Both the position numbers and the translations under genes were made by a program. A stretch of 62,722 nt of DNA from Dietzia natronolimnaea (GTDB taxonomy: Bacteria; Actinomycetota; Actinomycetes; Mycobacteriales; Mycobacteriaceae), in NCBI RefSeq assembly GCF_002289575.1, contig NZ_NTGA01000027.1, positions 1 through 62,722 on the forward strand, written 5' to 3'. Below the pieces are notes generated by a model. The model was not told where the DNA came from, did not search any database, and saw only the letters and a list, made by a program, of their open reading frames with translations. Every line of letters begins with the position of its first letter. Within the stretch, counting starts at the first letter, position 1. Positions 24,243-33,384 of this stretch are shown one piece after another.

Positions 24243-25532
24243 ATGACCGCGCACCTGTCCCCCCTTCTCAAGCAGGCCACGCCCGTCGTGGTGGACCACG
24301 CCCTCGGCTCGTGGATCCACGGCACCGACGGCCGCGACTACCTGGACTTCACCACCGGAATCGGCGTGACCAGTACCGGCCACTGCCACCCCGACGTCGT
24401 CGCCGCCGCCCGTGAGCAGTGCGGAAAGATCATCCATGCGCAGTACACGACCGTCATGCACCAGCCGCTGCTGCAGCTGACGGAGAAGCTCGGCGAGCAC
24501 CTGCCCGAGGGGATCGATTCGGTCTTCTACGCCAACTCCGGCTCCGAGGCGGTCGAGGCGGCCGTCCGACTTGCCCGCATGGCCACCGGCCGGCCCAACA
24601 TCGTCACCGTCCAGGGCGGGTTCCATGGCCGCACGGTCGCCGCCGCCAGCCTCACCACCGCCGGTACGCGCTTCTCCGCGGGCTTCTCCCCCCTCATGGG
24701 AGGCGTGGTGATGACCCCGTTCCCGCACGCGCTGCGGCACGGGTGGACCCAGGACGACGCGATCGACTTCGCGCTCGCCGAACTGGACTACCTGATGGCC
24801 TCCCGCGTCGACGCCCGCGAGATCGCGGCGTTCCTCATCGAGCCCGTGCTCGGCGACGGCGGCTACATGGCCACGCCGCCGCGCTACCTGCAGGGACTGC
24901 GTGACCGGGCCGACCGGATCGGGGCGCTGCTCGTGCTCGACGAGGTCCAGGCCGGCGTCGGGCGCACGGGCCGGTTCTGGGGCCACCAGCACACCGAGGG
25001 CCTGGTCCCGGACGTCATCATCACCGCCAAGGGGATCGCCTCCGGCTTCCCCATCTCCGCGATCGCCGCACCCGAGGCCATCATGTCCAGGGCCTGGCCC
25101 GGGTCGCAGGGTGGCACCTACGGCGGCAACGCCGTCGCGGCCGCGGCGGGGGTGGCGACCCTCGGGGTGGTCGAGAGGGAGGGCCTGGTGGACAACTCCG
25201 CCGAGCGCGGGGCCCAGCTCCTCGACGGCCTGCGGCGTAGCCTCGGGGACGTGCGCGAGATCTGTGACATCCGCGGGACCGGCCTCATGCTGGGCGTCGA
25301 GTTCGGTGACCCGACCGCACCCGCCGGGAGCGCCGGCGCGGTCGAGGCCGCACGCCTGGCCGGGGCGGTGCAGCAGGCGTGCATCGACGAGGACCTGCTC
25401 ACCCTCACCTGCGGCCCCACGGGCTCGGTGGTGCGCCTCATCCCCGCGCTGGTGGTGACCGCCGACGAGGTGGACGCCGGAGTGGAGCGGTTCACGCGCG
25501 CGGTCCACCGGGTGTGCGACGGGGCGGCGTGA
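24243..25532 (+). CDS. Class III (omega-amino acid) aminotransferase
   Basis: This 429-residue PLP enzyme resembles 4-aminobutyrate/ornithine-type transaminases. FYANSGSEAVEAAVRLAR and the phosphate/ring-binding QGGFHGRT lie in the first half, LLVLDEVQAGVGRTGRFW gives the PLP-contacting Asp, and IITAKGIASGFP contains the PLP lysine near residue 263. It probably removes the terminal amino group of an omega-amino acid, yielding a semialdehyde for the aldehyde dehydrogenase two genes downstream. Its TGA overlaps the next gene's GTG (GTGA). The ATG at 24243 follows a degenerate -10 box by six bases, so it is probably leaderless. GABA is a reasonable but unproved substrate. Confidence 0.87.
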   Translation: MTAHLSPLLKQATPVVVDHALGSWIHGTDGRDYLDFTTGIGVTSTGHCHPDVVAAAREQCGKIIHAQYTTVMHQPLLQLTEKLGEHLPEGIDSVFYANSGSEAVEAAVRLARMATGRPNIVTVQGGFHGRTVAAASLTTAGTRFSAGFSPLMGGVVMTPFPHALRHGWTQDDAIDFALAELDYLMASRVDAREIAAFLIEPVLGDGGYMATPPRYLQGLRDRADRIGALLVLDEVQAGVGRTGRFWGHQHTEGLVPDVIITAKGIASGFPISAIAAPEAIMSRAWPGSQGGTYGGNAVAAAAGVATLGVVEREGLVDNSAERGAQLLDGLRRSLGDVREICDIRGTGLMLGVEFGDPTAPAGSAGAVEAARLAGAVQQACIDEDLLTLTCGPTGSVVRLIPALVVTADEVDAGVERFTRAVHRVCDGAA

Positions 25533-28500
25533 CCTCCGTCGACTCGCGCGGCGGGCTCCACGAGGAACTCGTCGCGGCGGGCCTCGCACCCGAGTCGGAC
25601 CCGCGCCGGATCGCCGAGTACTCCTACGACGCCTCCAACTACCGGGTCGTGCCGGAGTCCGTTCTGTTCCCGCGGTCGGAGTCCGAGGTCGCCGCCGCGC
25701 TGGCGGTCTGCCACCGGCTCGGCGTGCCCGCCACCGCGCGGGGCGGCGGGACCTCCATGGCGGGCAACGCCATCGGGACCGGTCTGGTCCTGGACCTGTC
25801 CCGGCACATGAACCGCGTGCTGGCCGTCGACGGGACGGGCCGGACCGTCACCGCCGAGGCCGGGTGCGTCCTGACCGACCTGCGTGCGGCCGTCCACGCC
25901 GCCACCGACGAGCGCCTGACCTTCGCGCCCGATCCGTCCAGCCAGTCCCGGGCGTGCCTGGGCGGGGCGATCGGCAACGACGCCTGCGGTAACCACTCGG
26001 TGCGCCACGGCCGGACCGCGGACCACGTGTTATCGATGCGGATCGTCACCTACGACGGCCTGCGCCTGACCGTCACCCGCAGCGGCGTCGAGGCCACCGA
26101 TCCCTCGGACGCCGCCGCCACGGCCCGCGCCCACCACCTCGACACCGAGCTGCGCGAGCTGGCCGCCGACCACCTGGCCGTCATCCGCACGGAACTTGGT
26201 CGTCTGCCCCGCCAGGTCTCGGGCTACCACCTGCGCCACCTGCTGCCCGAGGAGGGCTTCGACGTGGCGCGCTCCCTGGTGGGTTCCGAGGGCACGTGCG
26301 CGGTCGTCACCGCGGCGACCATGCGCGCCGTGCCCCGGTCCGCGCGGACCGGGCTCCTGGTCGTGGGGTACGCCGACGTCGTGGACGCCGCCCGGGACGT
26401 CACCGCGATCCTGCGTCACCAGCCCACGGCGGTCGAGGGGATCGACGAGGTGATCGTCGAGACCATGCGCGAGCGGCGCGGCGCCGACGCCGTCGCGGCG
26501 CTCCCCGCCGGCAGGGCATGGCTGTTCGTGGAACTCGACGACGACACGACCGACACCGACGGCGTGCATGCCGACCGCGCCGGGGCGGGCCCGATGTCGG
26601 CGACCCTCGACGACCGGGTCGCCGACCTCGCGCGTGAGCTCACCGGCAGCGGCCACGCCGTCGAGGCGCTCGTCGTGACGGACCCGGTGGCCCGCGCCGA
26701 TCTGTGGCGGGTGCGCGAGGACGGCGCCGGGTTGAGCTCGAGACTGACCGACCCCGCGACCGGGGAGACCATCGAGTCCTGGCCGGGATGGGAGGACTCG
26801 GCCGTGGCGCCCGACCGTCTGGCCGACTACCTCGCCGATTTCCGGGAACTGCTCGCGCGGCATCGCCTCACCGGCGTCATGTACGGGCACTTCGGGGCCG
26901 GGTGCATGCACATCCGCATCAGCTTCGACCTGCGGTCCGAGGAGGGCCGTCGGGTCATGCGCGCCTTCTGCACCGACGCCGCCCACCTCGTCGTGCACCA
27001 CGGTGGCTCGCTGTCCGGGGAACACGGCGACGGCCGGGCGCGCTCCGAGCTCCTCCCGGTCATGTACTCGCCCGAGATGCTGGACACCTTCGCCCGCTTC
27101 GCCCGCATCTGGGATCCCGCGGGGATACTCGCCCCGGGCGGGCTCACCGCCACCCGCCCCCTCGACGGCGACCTCGCACTGGCCGGTGTCTCACAGGCCG
27201 GTGTCGCACAGGCCGGTGTCGCACAGGCCGGTGTCGGCCTCCGTGGCCGTGACCTCCTCGGCGCGACCGTCGCCGCCGACGGCGCCCACCCGGTCCAGGC
27301 CTGCATCGGCGTGGGCCGATGCCGCTCGTCGGCGGGCGGCGTGATGTGTCCGTCGTTCCGCGCCACGGGCGACGAGAAGGACTCCACCCGTGGCCGGGCC
27401 CGGGTCCTGCAGGAGGTGGTCCGCGGCACCCTGCCGATCGACGCCCCGGCCGTGGAGGACTCGCTCGAACTGTGCCTGGCCTGCAAGGCGTGCTCCTCCG
27501 ACTGCCCGACCGGCGTCGACATGGCCACCTTCAAGTCCGAGGCACTGCACAGGCGCTACCGGCGGCGGATCCGCCCCCTGGCCCACTACTCGCTGGGCCT
27601 GCTGCCCCTCTGGCTGCGCGGGACCGTGCGGGCGTCCGGACCACTCAACGCCGTGCTCGCCACCCGCGCGGGCCGCGCCGCCGCCCGACTGGGCGGGCTC
27701 GCGACCGACCGGACGCTGCCGCGCTTCACCTCGGCCGCGCAGCTGCGGGGCGAACTGGCCCGCGTCCCGGACAGCGTGTGGTCCGTCCGCGATCACGGAC
27801 CTCCCGGGACGCGCACCTCGGCAGAGGTCGTGCTGTTCCTCGACTCCTTCACCCGCGGCCTGCGCCCCGCCGTCGCCGGAGCCGCGGCCCGGGTCCTGGG
27901 CGGTGTGCACACGTCCGTCGCGTGCAGTGCCGACCAGTGCTGCGGGCTCACCCACGTCACCACAGGCCGGCTCTCCGCGGCGCGCCGCACCATGAGGGCG
28001 ACCGCCCGCCGCCTCGACGCGATCCGCGGCCCGGACGGGGGCGAGGTCCCCGTCGTCGTCGTGGAACCCAGTTGCGCGGCCACCCTCCGCGAGGACCTCC
28101 CGCGCCTGCTCGCCGACACCCCCGACGCCGACACCGCCCGCCGCGTCGCCGCCCGCATCCGCTCGGCGGCCGACCACCTGGGACGACTCGCCGACGAGGG
28201 CCGCGCCCCCTCCTGGCCCGGCGGTACGGCCCCGGACCGGGTGACGGTACAGACCCACTGCCACGAGTACGCGACATTCGGTAACCGCGTCCAACGGGCG
28301 GCACTTACCTCCCTCGGCGTGGGCTCGGTCAGGGAGGCCACCGGTTGTTGCGGCGTGGCCGGGGATTTCGGGTTCACCGCCGGTCACGAGGCCGTCACCG
28401 CGGCCGTCGCCGAGCAGGCCCTGGCCCCAGCCCTGCGGGCCGATCCGGACGCCCCCGTGCTCACCGACGGATTCTCCTGCGCCACGCAGGTCGGCCACCT

Positions 28501-28639
28501 GGGCGCCACCGATCCCACCACCGGATCCGGCCGCGCCGGCCGGCACCTGTTCGAGCTCCTCGACCCCGATCCCAACCCCACACTCAGCCCCACGCCCAGC
28601 CCCATACCCAGCCCCGCGCCCACCAGGAGGCCCACATGA
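25529..28639 (+). CDS. FAD-linked oxidase / 4Fe-4S / CCG-domain dehydrogenase (YdiJ-like)
   Basis: This 1036-residue protein fuses an FAD oxidase of the vanillyl-alcohol-oxidase type (residues about 1-540; PATARGGGTSMAGNA binds FAD) with an iron-sulfur module. The Fe-S part has ACIGVGRCRSS...MCPSF and ELCLACKACSSDCPTG near residues 590-665, then a cysteine-rich CCG domain containing ATGCCGVAGDFGF near 945. Length and order fit the YdiJ group of membrane-associated D-2-hydroxyacid (D-lactate or D-2-hydroxyglutarate) dehydrogenases. The FAD and Fe-S modules are joined by a repeat-coded AGVAQ linker. The GTG at 25529 overlaps the aminotransferase stop and the stop overlaps the next ATG. The Pro/Ser-rich tail (about 20 residues) looks disordered. 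Confidence 0.85.
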   Translation: MTSVDSRGGLHEELVAAGLAPESDPRRIAEYSYDASNYRVVPESVLFPRSESEVAAALAVCHRLGVPATARGGGTSMAGNAIGTGLVLDLSRHMNRVLAVDGTGRTVTAEAGCVLTDLRAAVHAATDERLTFAPDPSSQSRACLGGAIGNDACGNHSVRHGRTADHVLSMRIVTYDGLRLTVTRSGVEATDPSDAAATARAHHLDTELRELAADHLAVIRTELGRLPRQVSGYHLRHLLPEEGFDVARSLVGSEGTCAVVTAATMRAVPRSARTGLLVVGYADVVDAARDVTAILRHQPTAVEGIDEVIVETMRERRGADAVAALPAGRAWLFVELDDDTTDTDGVHADRAGAGPMSATLDDRVADLARELTGSGHAVEALVVTDPVARADLWRVREDGAGLSSRLTDPATGETIESWPGWEDSAVAPDRLADYLADFRELLARHRLTGVMYGHFGAGCMHIRISFDLRSEEGRRVMRAFCTDAAHLVVHHGGSLSGEHGDGRARSELLPVMYSPEMLDTFARFARIWDPAGILAPGGLTATRPLDGDLALAGVSQAGVAQAGVAQAGVGLRGRDLLGATVAADGAHPVQACIGVGRCRSSAGGVMCPSFRATGDEKDSTRGRARVLQEVVRGTLPIDAPAVEDSLELCLACKACSSDCPTGVDMATFKSEALHRRYRRRIRPLAHYSLGLLPLWLRGTVRASGPLNAVLATRAGRAAARLGGLATDRTLPRFTSAAQLRGELARVPDSVWSVRDHGPPGTRTSAEVVLFLDSFTRGLRPAVAGAAARVLGGVHTSVACSADQCCGLTHVTTGRLSAARRTMRATARRLDAIRGPDGGEVPVVVVEPSCAATLREDLPRLLADTPDADTARRVAARIRSAADHLGRLADEGRAPSWPGGTAPDRVTVQTHCHEYATFGNRVQRAALTSLGVGSVREATGCCGVAGDFGFTAGHEAVTAAVAEQALAPALRADPDAPVLTDGFSCATQVGHLGATDPTTGSGRAGRHLFELLDPDPNPTLSPTPSPIPSPAPTRRPT
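27181..27240. repeat. Four 15-bp tandem repeats in the FAD/Fe-S linker
   Basis: GGCCGGTGTCkCACA is repeated at 27181, 27196 and 27211, with a fourth copy diverging at its end (27226). It encodes an AGVAQ pentapeptide array exactly between the FAD and Fe-S modules. Confidence 0.88.
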
Positions 28640-30099
28640 CCCGATCCGCCACCGACATCATCGCCGCGCTCGGCACCGGCATCCACGTGGACGGGGCCTG
28701 GCGAGACGCGGACTCCGGAGCCACCTTCGAGGTGGTCAACCCGGCCACGGGCGAGGTGATCGCCACCCTCGCCGACGGCGGGGCCGCCGACGCCGACGCC
28801 GCGATCGAGACCGCCGGGCGGGTGCAGCCGGAGTGGGCGGCCGTGCCCGCACGCGACCGCGCCGAGATCCTGCGCAGGGCGTACGAGCTGATCCTCGACC
28901 GCGCCGACGAGCTGGCCCTGCTCATGACCACCGAGATGGGCAAGCCGTTGGCCGAGGCGAAGGGCGAGGTCACCTACGGCGCGGAGTTCTTCCGCTGGTT
29001 CTCCGAGGAGGCCTGCCGCGTCCGAGGGGACGCCCGCCGGTCGCCCGACGGCAAGACCCGGCTCATGGTGACCCACGAGCCGGTGGGGCCGTGCATCCTC
29101 ATCACCCCGTGGAACTTCCCCCTGGCCATGGCCACCCGCAAGATCGGACCCGCCATCGCCGCCGGTTGCACCATGGTGTTCAAGCCGGCCAACCTCACCC
29201 CGCTGACCTCGCTGTACGTGGTGGACCTCCTGCGCGAGGCGGGACTGCCCGACGGGGTGCTCAACACGGTGTGCACCACCGACCCCGGCAGTGTCGTGGA
29301 GCCGTGGATCGACTCCGGGATCGCCCGCAAGCTGTCGTTCACCGGGTCCACCCCGGTCGGGCGCACCCTGCTCGAGCAGTGCGCGCGAGGGGTGCTGCGC
29401 ACGTCGATGGAGCTCGGCGGGAACGCTCCGTTCGTGGTGTGTGAGGACGCGGACATGGACACCGCGGTCGACGCCGCGATGGCCGCCAAGATGCGGAACA
29501 TGGGCGAGGCCTGCACGTCGGCCAACCGGATCCTCGTCCACCGTTCGGTCCTGGACGAGTTCGGCCGGCGCCTCTCCGAGCGGATGTCCGCGCTGACCGT
29601 CGGCGACGGCACGCGCGAGGGCACCGACGTGGGCCCGTTGGTCGAAGAGAAGGCCGTGACGAAGGTGGTCGAGCTGGTCGACGACGCCGTGGGGCGCGGC
29701 GCCGAGGTCCTGTGCGGCGGGTCGCGAGTCGATGGCCCCGGGTACTTCTACCCACCGACCGTCCTGACCGGGGTCGCGGCGGACTCCGCCCTGATGTCGA
29801 CCGAGATCTTCGGCCCCGTCGCCGCCCTGATCCCGTTCGACTCCGACGACGAGGCGGTGGAGCTGGCCAACGACACCGAGTTCGGGCTCGTCTCCTACGT
29901 GATGACCGAGAACCTGGACCGCGCGATGACCATGTCGGAGCGGCTGCAGGCCGGCATGGTGGGCGTCAACACCGGGATCGTTTCCAACCCGGCCGCGCCG
30001 TTCGGGGGCATCAAGCAGTCCGGCCTGGGGCGGGAGGGCGGCCTGACCGGAATCGAGGAGTTCGTGGAGACCAAGCTCGTGGCGATCCCGGTGCGCTGA
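28636..30099 (+). CDS. NAD(P)-dependent succinate-semialdehyde-type dehydrogenase
   Basis: This 487-residue aldehyde dehydrogenase resembles the GabD group. The catalytic Glu is in MELGGNAPF (about residue 260) and the catalytic Cys in NMGEACTSANR (about 294); TPWNFPLAMATRKIGPAIAAG and FTGSTPVGR mark the cofactor site. It should oxidise the semialdehyde produced by the aminotransferase encoded first in the operon. The ATG at 28636 has AGGAGG seven bases upstream and overlaps the preceding stop (ATGA), so the three genes are translationally linked. It converges with whiB 70 bases away. The exact chain length of its substrate is not fixed by the sequence. Confidence 0.87.
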   Translation: MTRSATDIIAALGTGIHVDGAWRDADSGATFEVVNPATGEVIATLADGGAADADAAIETAGRVQPEWAAVPARDRAEILRRAYELILDRADELALLMTTEMGKPLAEAKGEVTYGAEFFRWFSEEACRVRGDARRSPDGKTRLMVTHEPVGPCILITPWNFPLAMATRKIGPAIAAGCTMVFKPANLTPLTSLYVVDLLREAGLPDGVLNTVCTTDPGSVVEPWIDSGIARKLSFTGSTPVGRTLLEQCARGVLRTSMELGGNAPFVVCEDADMDTAVDAAMAAKMRNMGEACTSANRILVHRSVLDEFGRRLSERMSALTVGDGTREGTDVGPLVEEKAVTKVVELVDDAVGRGAEVLCGGSRVDGPGYFYPPTVLTGVAADSALMSTEIFGPVAALIPFDSDDEAVELANDTEFGLVSYVMTENLDRAMTMSERLQAGMVGVNTGIVSNPAAPFGGIKQSGLGREGGLTGIEEFVETKLVAIPVR

Positions 30100-30168
30100 C
30101 GGGGCACCGACCGACCTGGGCCGGGTCGTTCGGGGGCGGGTCGCACGGGGCCGGCTCGTCAGGGGCGG

Positions 30169-30441
30169 TCAGCCGGTGCGGGCCCGGCCGGCGAGGCGGT
30201 GTCGCTCGGCCTCCGTCATGCCTCCCCAGACACCGTAGAGTTCCCGGTTGCCCACGGCGTGCGCTCGACACTGCTGGATGACAGGGCACTGCTCACACAG
30301 CTTCTTGGCCGCCGCCTCCTTACGCCGCCGGAGGCCTTTGGGGTCGTCGTCGGCGTTGTAGAAGAGGTCCGGTACGTCCCTGCACCTGCCGTACTCGGCC
30401 CAGGCCCATCGTTCGACGATCCTCGCAGCCGCGGTCGTCAT
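30169..30441 (-). CDS. WhiB-family iron-sulfur regulator
   Basis: This 90-residue protein has the four WhiB cysteines (C20, C49, C52, C58) that hold a [4Fe-4S] cluster and the GVWGG turn (residues 70-74) followed by basic residues that contact DNA. WhiB proteins typically bind the primary sigma factor and respond to redox or nitric oxide. The subgroup was not assigned: the CPVIQQCRAHA segment recalls WhiB3, but the N-terminus differs. GGGAGG lies about seven bases before the ATG. It is divergent from the LuxR-type regulator gene, with 95 bases between them. Confidence 0.9.
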   Translation of the reverse strand: MTTAAARIVERWAWAEYGRCRDVPDLFYNADDDPKGLRRRKEAAAKKLCEQCPVIQQCRAHAVGNRELYGVWGGMTEAERHRLAGRARTG

Positions 30442-30524
30442 TGTTCTCCCTCCCGTCCAACCCAGCTTCTTTCACGGTCGAGTCTGTTCGGCACATCCCC
30501 AGGGGTGGGATGGGGCGCGACTGT

Positions 30525-30530
30525 TAAAGT
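30525..30530 (+). promoter_or_regulatory. -10 box for a leaderless regulator mRNA
   Basis: TAAAGT is followed by six bases and the ATG at 30537, with no ribosome site. Confidence 0.5.
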
Positions 30531-30536
30531 TCTGAT

Positions 30537-31154
30537 ATGTCCGTCAGGGTTTCGGTGGAGAACGACTTCACAGTGATCATCGCCGGCGTTCACGCCCTGC
30601 TCTCCCCGTTCTGCGACCGCGTGGAGGTCATGGTGAACCGACCCGGTTCACCGGGGAACGCGCCGGTAGACGTGGTGCTGTTCGACACCTTCGCCTCGCC
30701 CGTCGACTGGCAGGCCCGGTGCTCCGCAATGACGCTCGACCCCATGATCGGTGCCGTCGCCGTCTACTCGGCCGTCACGGATCCGCGCGCGATCGACGAC
30801 GCCTTCGCCTCCGGCGCCACGGGGTACCTGTCCAAGTCTCTGTCCGGTGAACAACTGGTCGGCTCCGTGGAGCGGATCGCCGCGGGCGAACGGGTACGAC
30901 TACTGGGGCACGACGGCGAGCACAGGTCCGCGGGTATGTGGCCGACAGGCGACGTGGGCCTGACCCCCCGGGAATCGGAGATGCTGGCGCTCATCGCCCA
31001 GGGAAAGTCCAACGAGGAGATCGCCGCGGTCTGCTACCTGTCGATCAACACGGTCAAGACCTACATCCGAGAGGCCTACCGCAAGATCGGGGTGACGACC
31101 CGCCCGCAGGCGGTGGCGTGGGCGATGCGCAGCGGGCTCGCGGTCACCCGCTGA
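30537..31154 (+). CDS. LuxR-type response regulator, orphan
   Basis: This 205-residue protein has a receiver-like N-terminal domain (about 1-115) and a LuxR helix-turn-helix (about 140-200: LTPRESEMLALIAQGKSNEE, YLSINTVKTYIREAYRKIGV). The phosphoacceptor Asp (D50 in VVLFD), Ser78 and Lys100 are in place, but the acidic metal pair at the start is irregular (E8-N9-D10 instead of adjacent acids). No histidine kinase gene is next to it. Phosphorylation may therefore be weak or the domain may respond to another signal. TAAAGT six bases before the ATG suggests leaderless translation. It converges with the gntR gene (9-base gap). Confidence 0.85.
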   Translation: MSVRVSVENDFTVIIAGVHALLSPFCDRVEVMVNRPGSPGNAPVDVVLFDTFASPVDWQARCSAMTLDPMIGAVAVYSAVTDPRAIDDAFASGATGYLSKSLSGEQLVGSVERIAAGERVRLLGHDGEHRSAGMWPTGDVGLTPRESEMLALIAQGKSNEEIAAVCYLSINTVKTYIREAYRKIGVTTRPQAVAWAMRSGLAVTR

Positions 31155-31163
31155 GCAGCAGGG

Positions 31164-31889
31164 TCACCGCACCGGGCCGCCCTCCTTGACCCTGGCGAGC
31201 CCGTCCCTCATGTGGTCGACCAGCAACCCCCTGGCCCGGTCAGGGTCCCCGGCGCGCATGGCCCCGGCGATGGCCCGGTGTTCGGCGAGCCTGGACTCCG
31301 CGTCCGAATAGGTGCCGGCCATGGCGTGCAGACACATGCTCGTCTCGACCAGAACGGTCTCGTGCACCCGCGACAGACGGGGGCTCCGGGCCGCCTCCAC
31401 CAGGACGTGGTGGAAGTCCAGATCCGCCTCGACCATGGCCCCCGACCGTGGTTCGTGGGCGAGGGAGGCCATCGCGTCCACGGCCGCGTCCAGCGCATCC
31501 GCGGTGTCGGCACCCAGTCCCAGCTCGAGCACCCGGTCCAACGCCGCGGTTTCGACCGTGGTCCGGAGAAGGTACATGTCCTCGACCGCCTCCGCGGAGA
31601 GGTCCGCGACGAACAGACCCCGGTTCCGGTGCGAGACGAGCAGCCCCTCCTGGGTCAGGCGCTGCATGGCCTCCCGCAGGGGCCCTCGGCTCACCCCGAG
31701 CGACCGAGCCAGCGCGGCCTCTCCGAGCTGCGCGCCCGGGGGGAACGTGCCGTCGGAGATCGCCCGTCGGAGGGTACGGGCGATGAGGGCCGGGGTCGAC
31801 TCCCGGACGACCGGTTCCAACCCCGCGGCCGCGGCGGGCCCCGCATCCGGACCGAGGTCGGGACCGGCGTCCGACCCGAGCACCGTCAT
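31164..31889 (-). CDS. GntR-family (FadR/FCD) repressor
   Basis: This 241-residue regulator has a winged helix-turn-helix (residues about 35-105: IARTLRRAISDGTFPPGAQL, ARSLGVSRGPLREAMQRL) and an all-helical FCD ligand domain (about 120-235). Conserved Asp/His residues there (ADLDFHHVLVEAA, LAEHRAIAGAMRAGD) usually bind a metal and a carboxylate. The ATG at 31889 overlaps the amidase stop (ATGA). The palindrome TTGTCGACAA in the operon's promoter fits the FadR-subfamily pattern TnGT-n-ACnA, so it is the obvious candidate to bind both GATTGT-N2-ACAATC sites. The ligand is unknown. Confidence 0.88.
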   Translation of the reverse strand: MTVLGSDAGPDLGPDAGPAAAAGLEPVVRESTPALIARTLRRAISDGTFPPGAQLGEAALARSLGVSRGPLREAMQRLTQEGLLVSHRNRGLFVADLSAEAVEDMYLLRTTVETAALDRVLELGLGADTADALDAAVDAMASLAHEPRSGAMVEADLDFHHVLVEAARSPRLSRVHETVLVETSMCLHAMAGTYSDAESRLAEHRAIAGAMRAGDPDRARGLLVDHMRDGLARVKEGGPVR

Positions 31890-33367
31890 CCCCCGGCGCT
31901 TCCGGCCGGGGACGCGTGGATCCGCGGGGCGGGGACCACCTGACCGAGTGCCGCCTCGAGAGCGGCGCCCACCCGGACGACGAGCCTGTCGTCGAACCGC
32001 GCCCCCACGATCTGGATCCCCACCGGCAGGCCCGCATCGGTCGTCCCGCAGGGCACGCTCAGCGCCGGTTGCTGGGTCATATTGAACGGATAGGTGTACG
32101 GGGTCCACGAGGTCCAGTCGGGGCTGTGCCACGCCGGAGGCACGTCCGATCCGGCGGCGAAGGCGGGGATCGGGGTGGTGGGGGTGATGAGGATGTCGTA
32201 CCCCTGGTGGAAGTCCGCCATCCGCGCGCCCAGCGCCATCCGGACCGCCACCGCATCGAGATAGTCGGCCGCGGAGTAGTCGTGGTACCGGCCCAGCGCC
32301 TCACGCATCGACGGGTCGACGTGGTCGATCGCGTCTGGGCCGTGCGGCGCGAGCACCGCGGCGAGGCCCGCGAACCACAGCACGTGGAAGGCGTCGACGG
32401 GATCGGCGACTCCGGGATCGACCGAGTCGACCCGCGCTCCCAGCGACGCCAGGACGTCCACCGCGCGCGTCACCTCCCGCTCGACCTCGGGGTCGTTGGT
32501 GCCGAAACCCAGGTCGCGACTGTAGGCGACCCGCAGACCCTCGAGCGGTCGATCCCCGGCGCTGTTCCCCGCACCCTCGGTCGCCGCGGCGAGGTACCCG
32601 CCCGGGCCGGGGGTCGTCGCCCGTGCCGGTACCGCCGACCAGTCGCGGGGATCCGGCCTGAGGAGCGCGTCCATGAACGCGGCGGTGTCCGCGACGGTGC
32701 GAGTCATGGGGCCGGCGTGGGCGAGCGTGCCGAACGGACTCGAGGGGAACATGGGGATCACGCCGTAGGTGGGCTTGAGCGCTACGATCCCGCAGAACGC
32801 CGCCGGGATCCGGACCGAGCCGCCACCATCGGTGCCCAGCGCGAGCTGGCCGAGCCCGGCGGCGACGGCGGCCGATGCGCCTCCGCTCGACCCTCCCGGG
32901 GTGAGGTCGGTGTCGTGGGGGTTCCGGGTGATCCCGGTGAGTGTGTTGTCGGTGACCCCCTTCCAGGCGAACTCGGGGGTGGTGGTTTTACCGATCACCA
33001 CGCATCCCGCCTCGTGCACGGCCGAGGTCACCGGGGCGTCGTCGGGCCATGAGGCGGGGTCGGCGGCGCCGTCCTTCCGGGCCAGCAGGCGCGAGCCGCG
33101 CAGCGTGGGGACCCCGCGGGTGTAGAAGATGTCCTTGATGGACGTGGGAACGCCGTCGAGAGGACTCAGGGGTGCGCCCTGCCGGTAGCGGTCCTCCGAG
33201 CGACGGGCGGCCGCGAGGGTCTCCGCCCGGTCGACGTGGCAGAAGGCGTTGATCTCGCCGTCGACCCGCTCGATCGCCTCCAGCGCGTCCACCGCGGCGT
33301 CGACCGGGGACAACGCGCCGCTGCGGAAGCGCTGGGAGAGCTCCAGCGCCGTCAGGGAAGTGGTCAT
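31886..33367 (-). CDS. Amidase-signature (AS) family amidase
   Basis: This 493-residue hydrolase carries the Ser-cisSer-Lys triad: Lys78 in TSIKDIFYTRG, cis-Ser160 in TPGGSSGGASA and nucleophile Ser184 in TDGGGSVRIPA, with the 24-residue Ser-Ser spacing seen in GatA. It should hydrolyse a small amide. The ATG at 33367 follows GGAAGG by eight bases. Upstream are TTGACG (33418-33423) and TAGGAT (33396-33401) with a 16-base spacer, and the operator overlaps the -10. It is the first gene of an amidase-gntR operon. Shared control with the aminotransferase operon suggests that it releases an amino acid for that pathway; this is an inference. It is not GatA: no gatB or gatC lies nearby. Confidence 0.87.
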   Translation of the reverse strand: MTTSLTALELSQRFRSGALSPVDAAVDALEAIERVDGEINAFCHVDRAETLAAARRSEDRYRQGAPLSPLDGVPTSIKDIFYTRGVPTLRGSRLLARKDGAADPASWPDDAPVTSAVHEAGCVVIGKTTTPEFAWKGVTDNTLTGITRNPHDTDLTPGGSSGGASAAVAAGLGQLALGTDGGGSVRIPAAFCGIVALKPTYGVIPMFPSSPFGTLAHAGPMTRTVADTAAFMDALLRPDPRDWSAVPARATTPGPGGYLAAATEGAGNSAGDRPLEGLRVAYSRDLGFGTNDPEVEREVTRAVDVLASLGARVDSVDPGVADPVDAFHVLWFAGLAAVLAPHGPDAIDHVDPSMREALGRYHDYSAADYLDAVAVRMALGARMADFHQGYDILITPTTPIPAFAAGSDVPPAWHSPDWTSWTPYTYPFNMTQQPALSVPCGTTDAGLPVGIQIVGARFDDRLVVRVGAALEAALGQVVPAPRIHASPAGSAGG

Positions 33368-33384
33368 ACGTCTACCTTCCGTCA

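Noticed and set aside
22224-25532. Reading ectD plus the aminotransferase as an ectoine biosynthesis or degradation cluster
   Set aside because: The aminotransferase looks like the GABA/ornithine type, no ectA, ectC or ectoine hydrolase is present, and a D-hydroxyacid dehydrogenase separates them.
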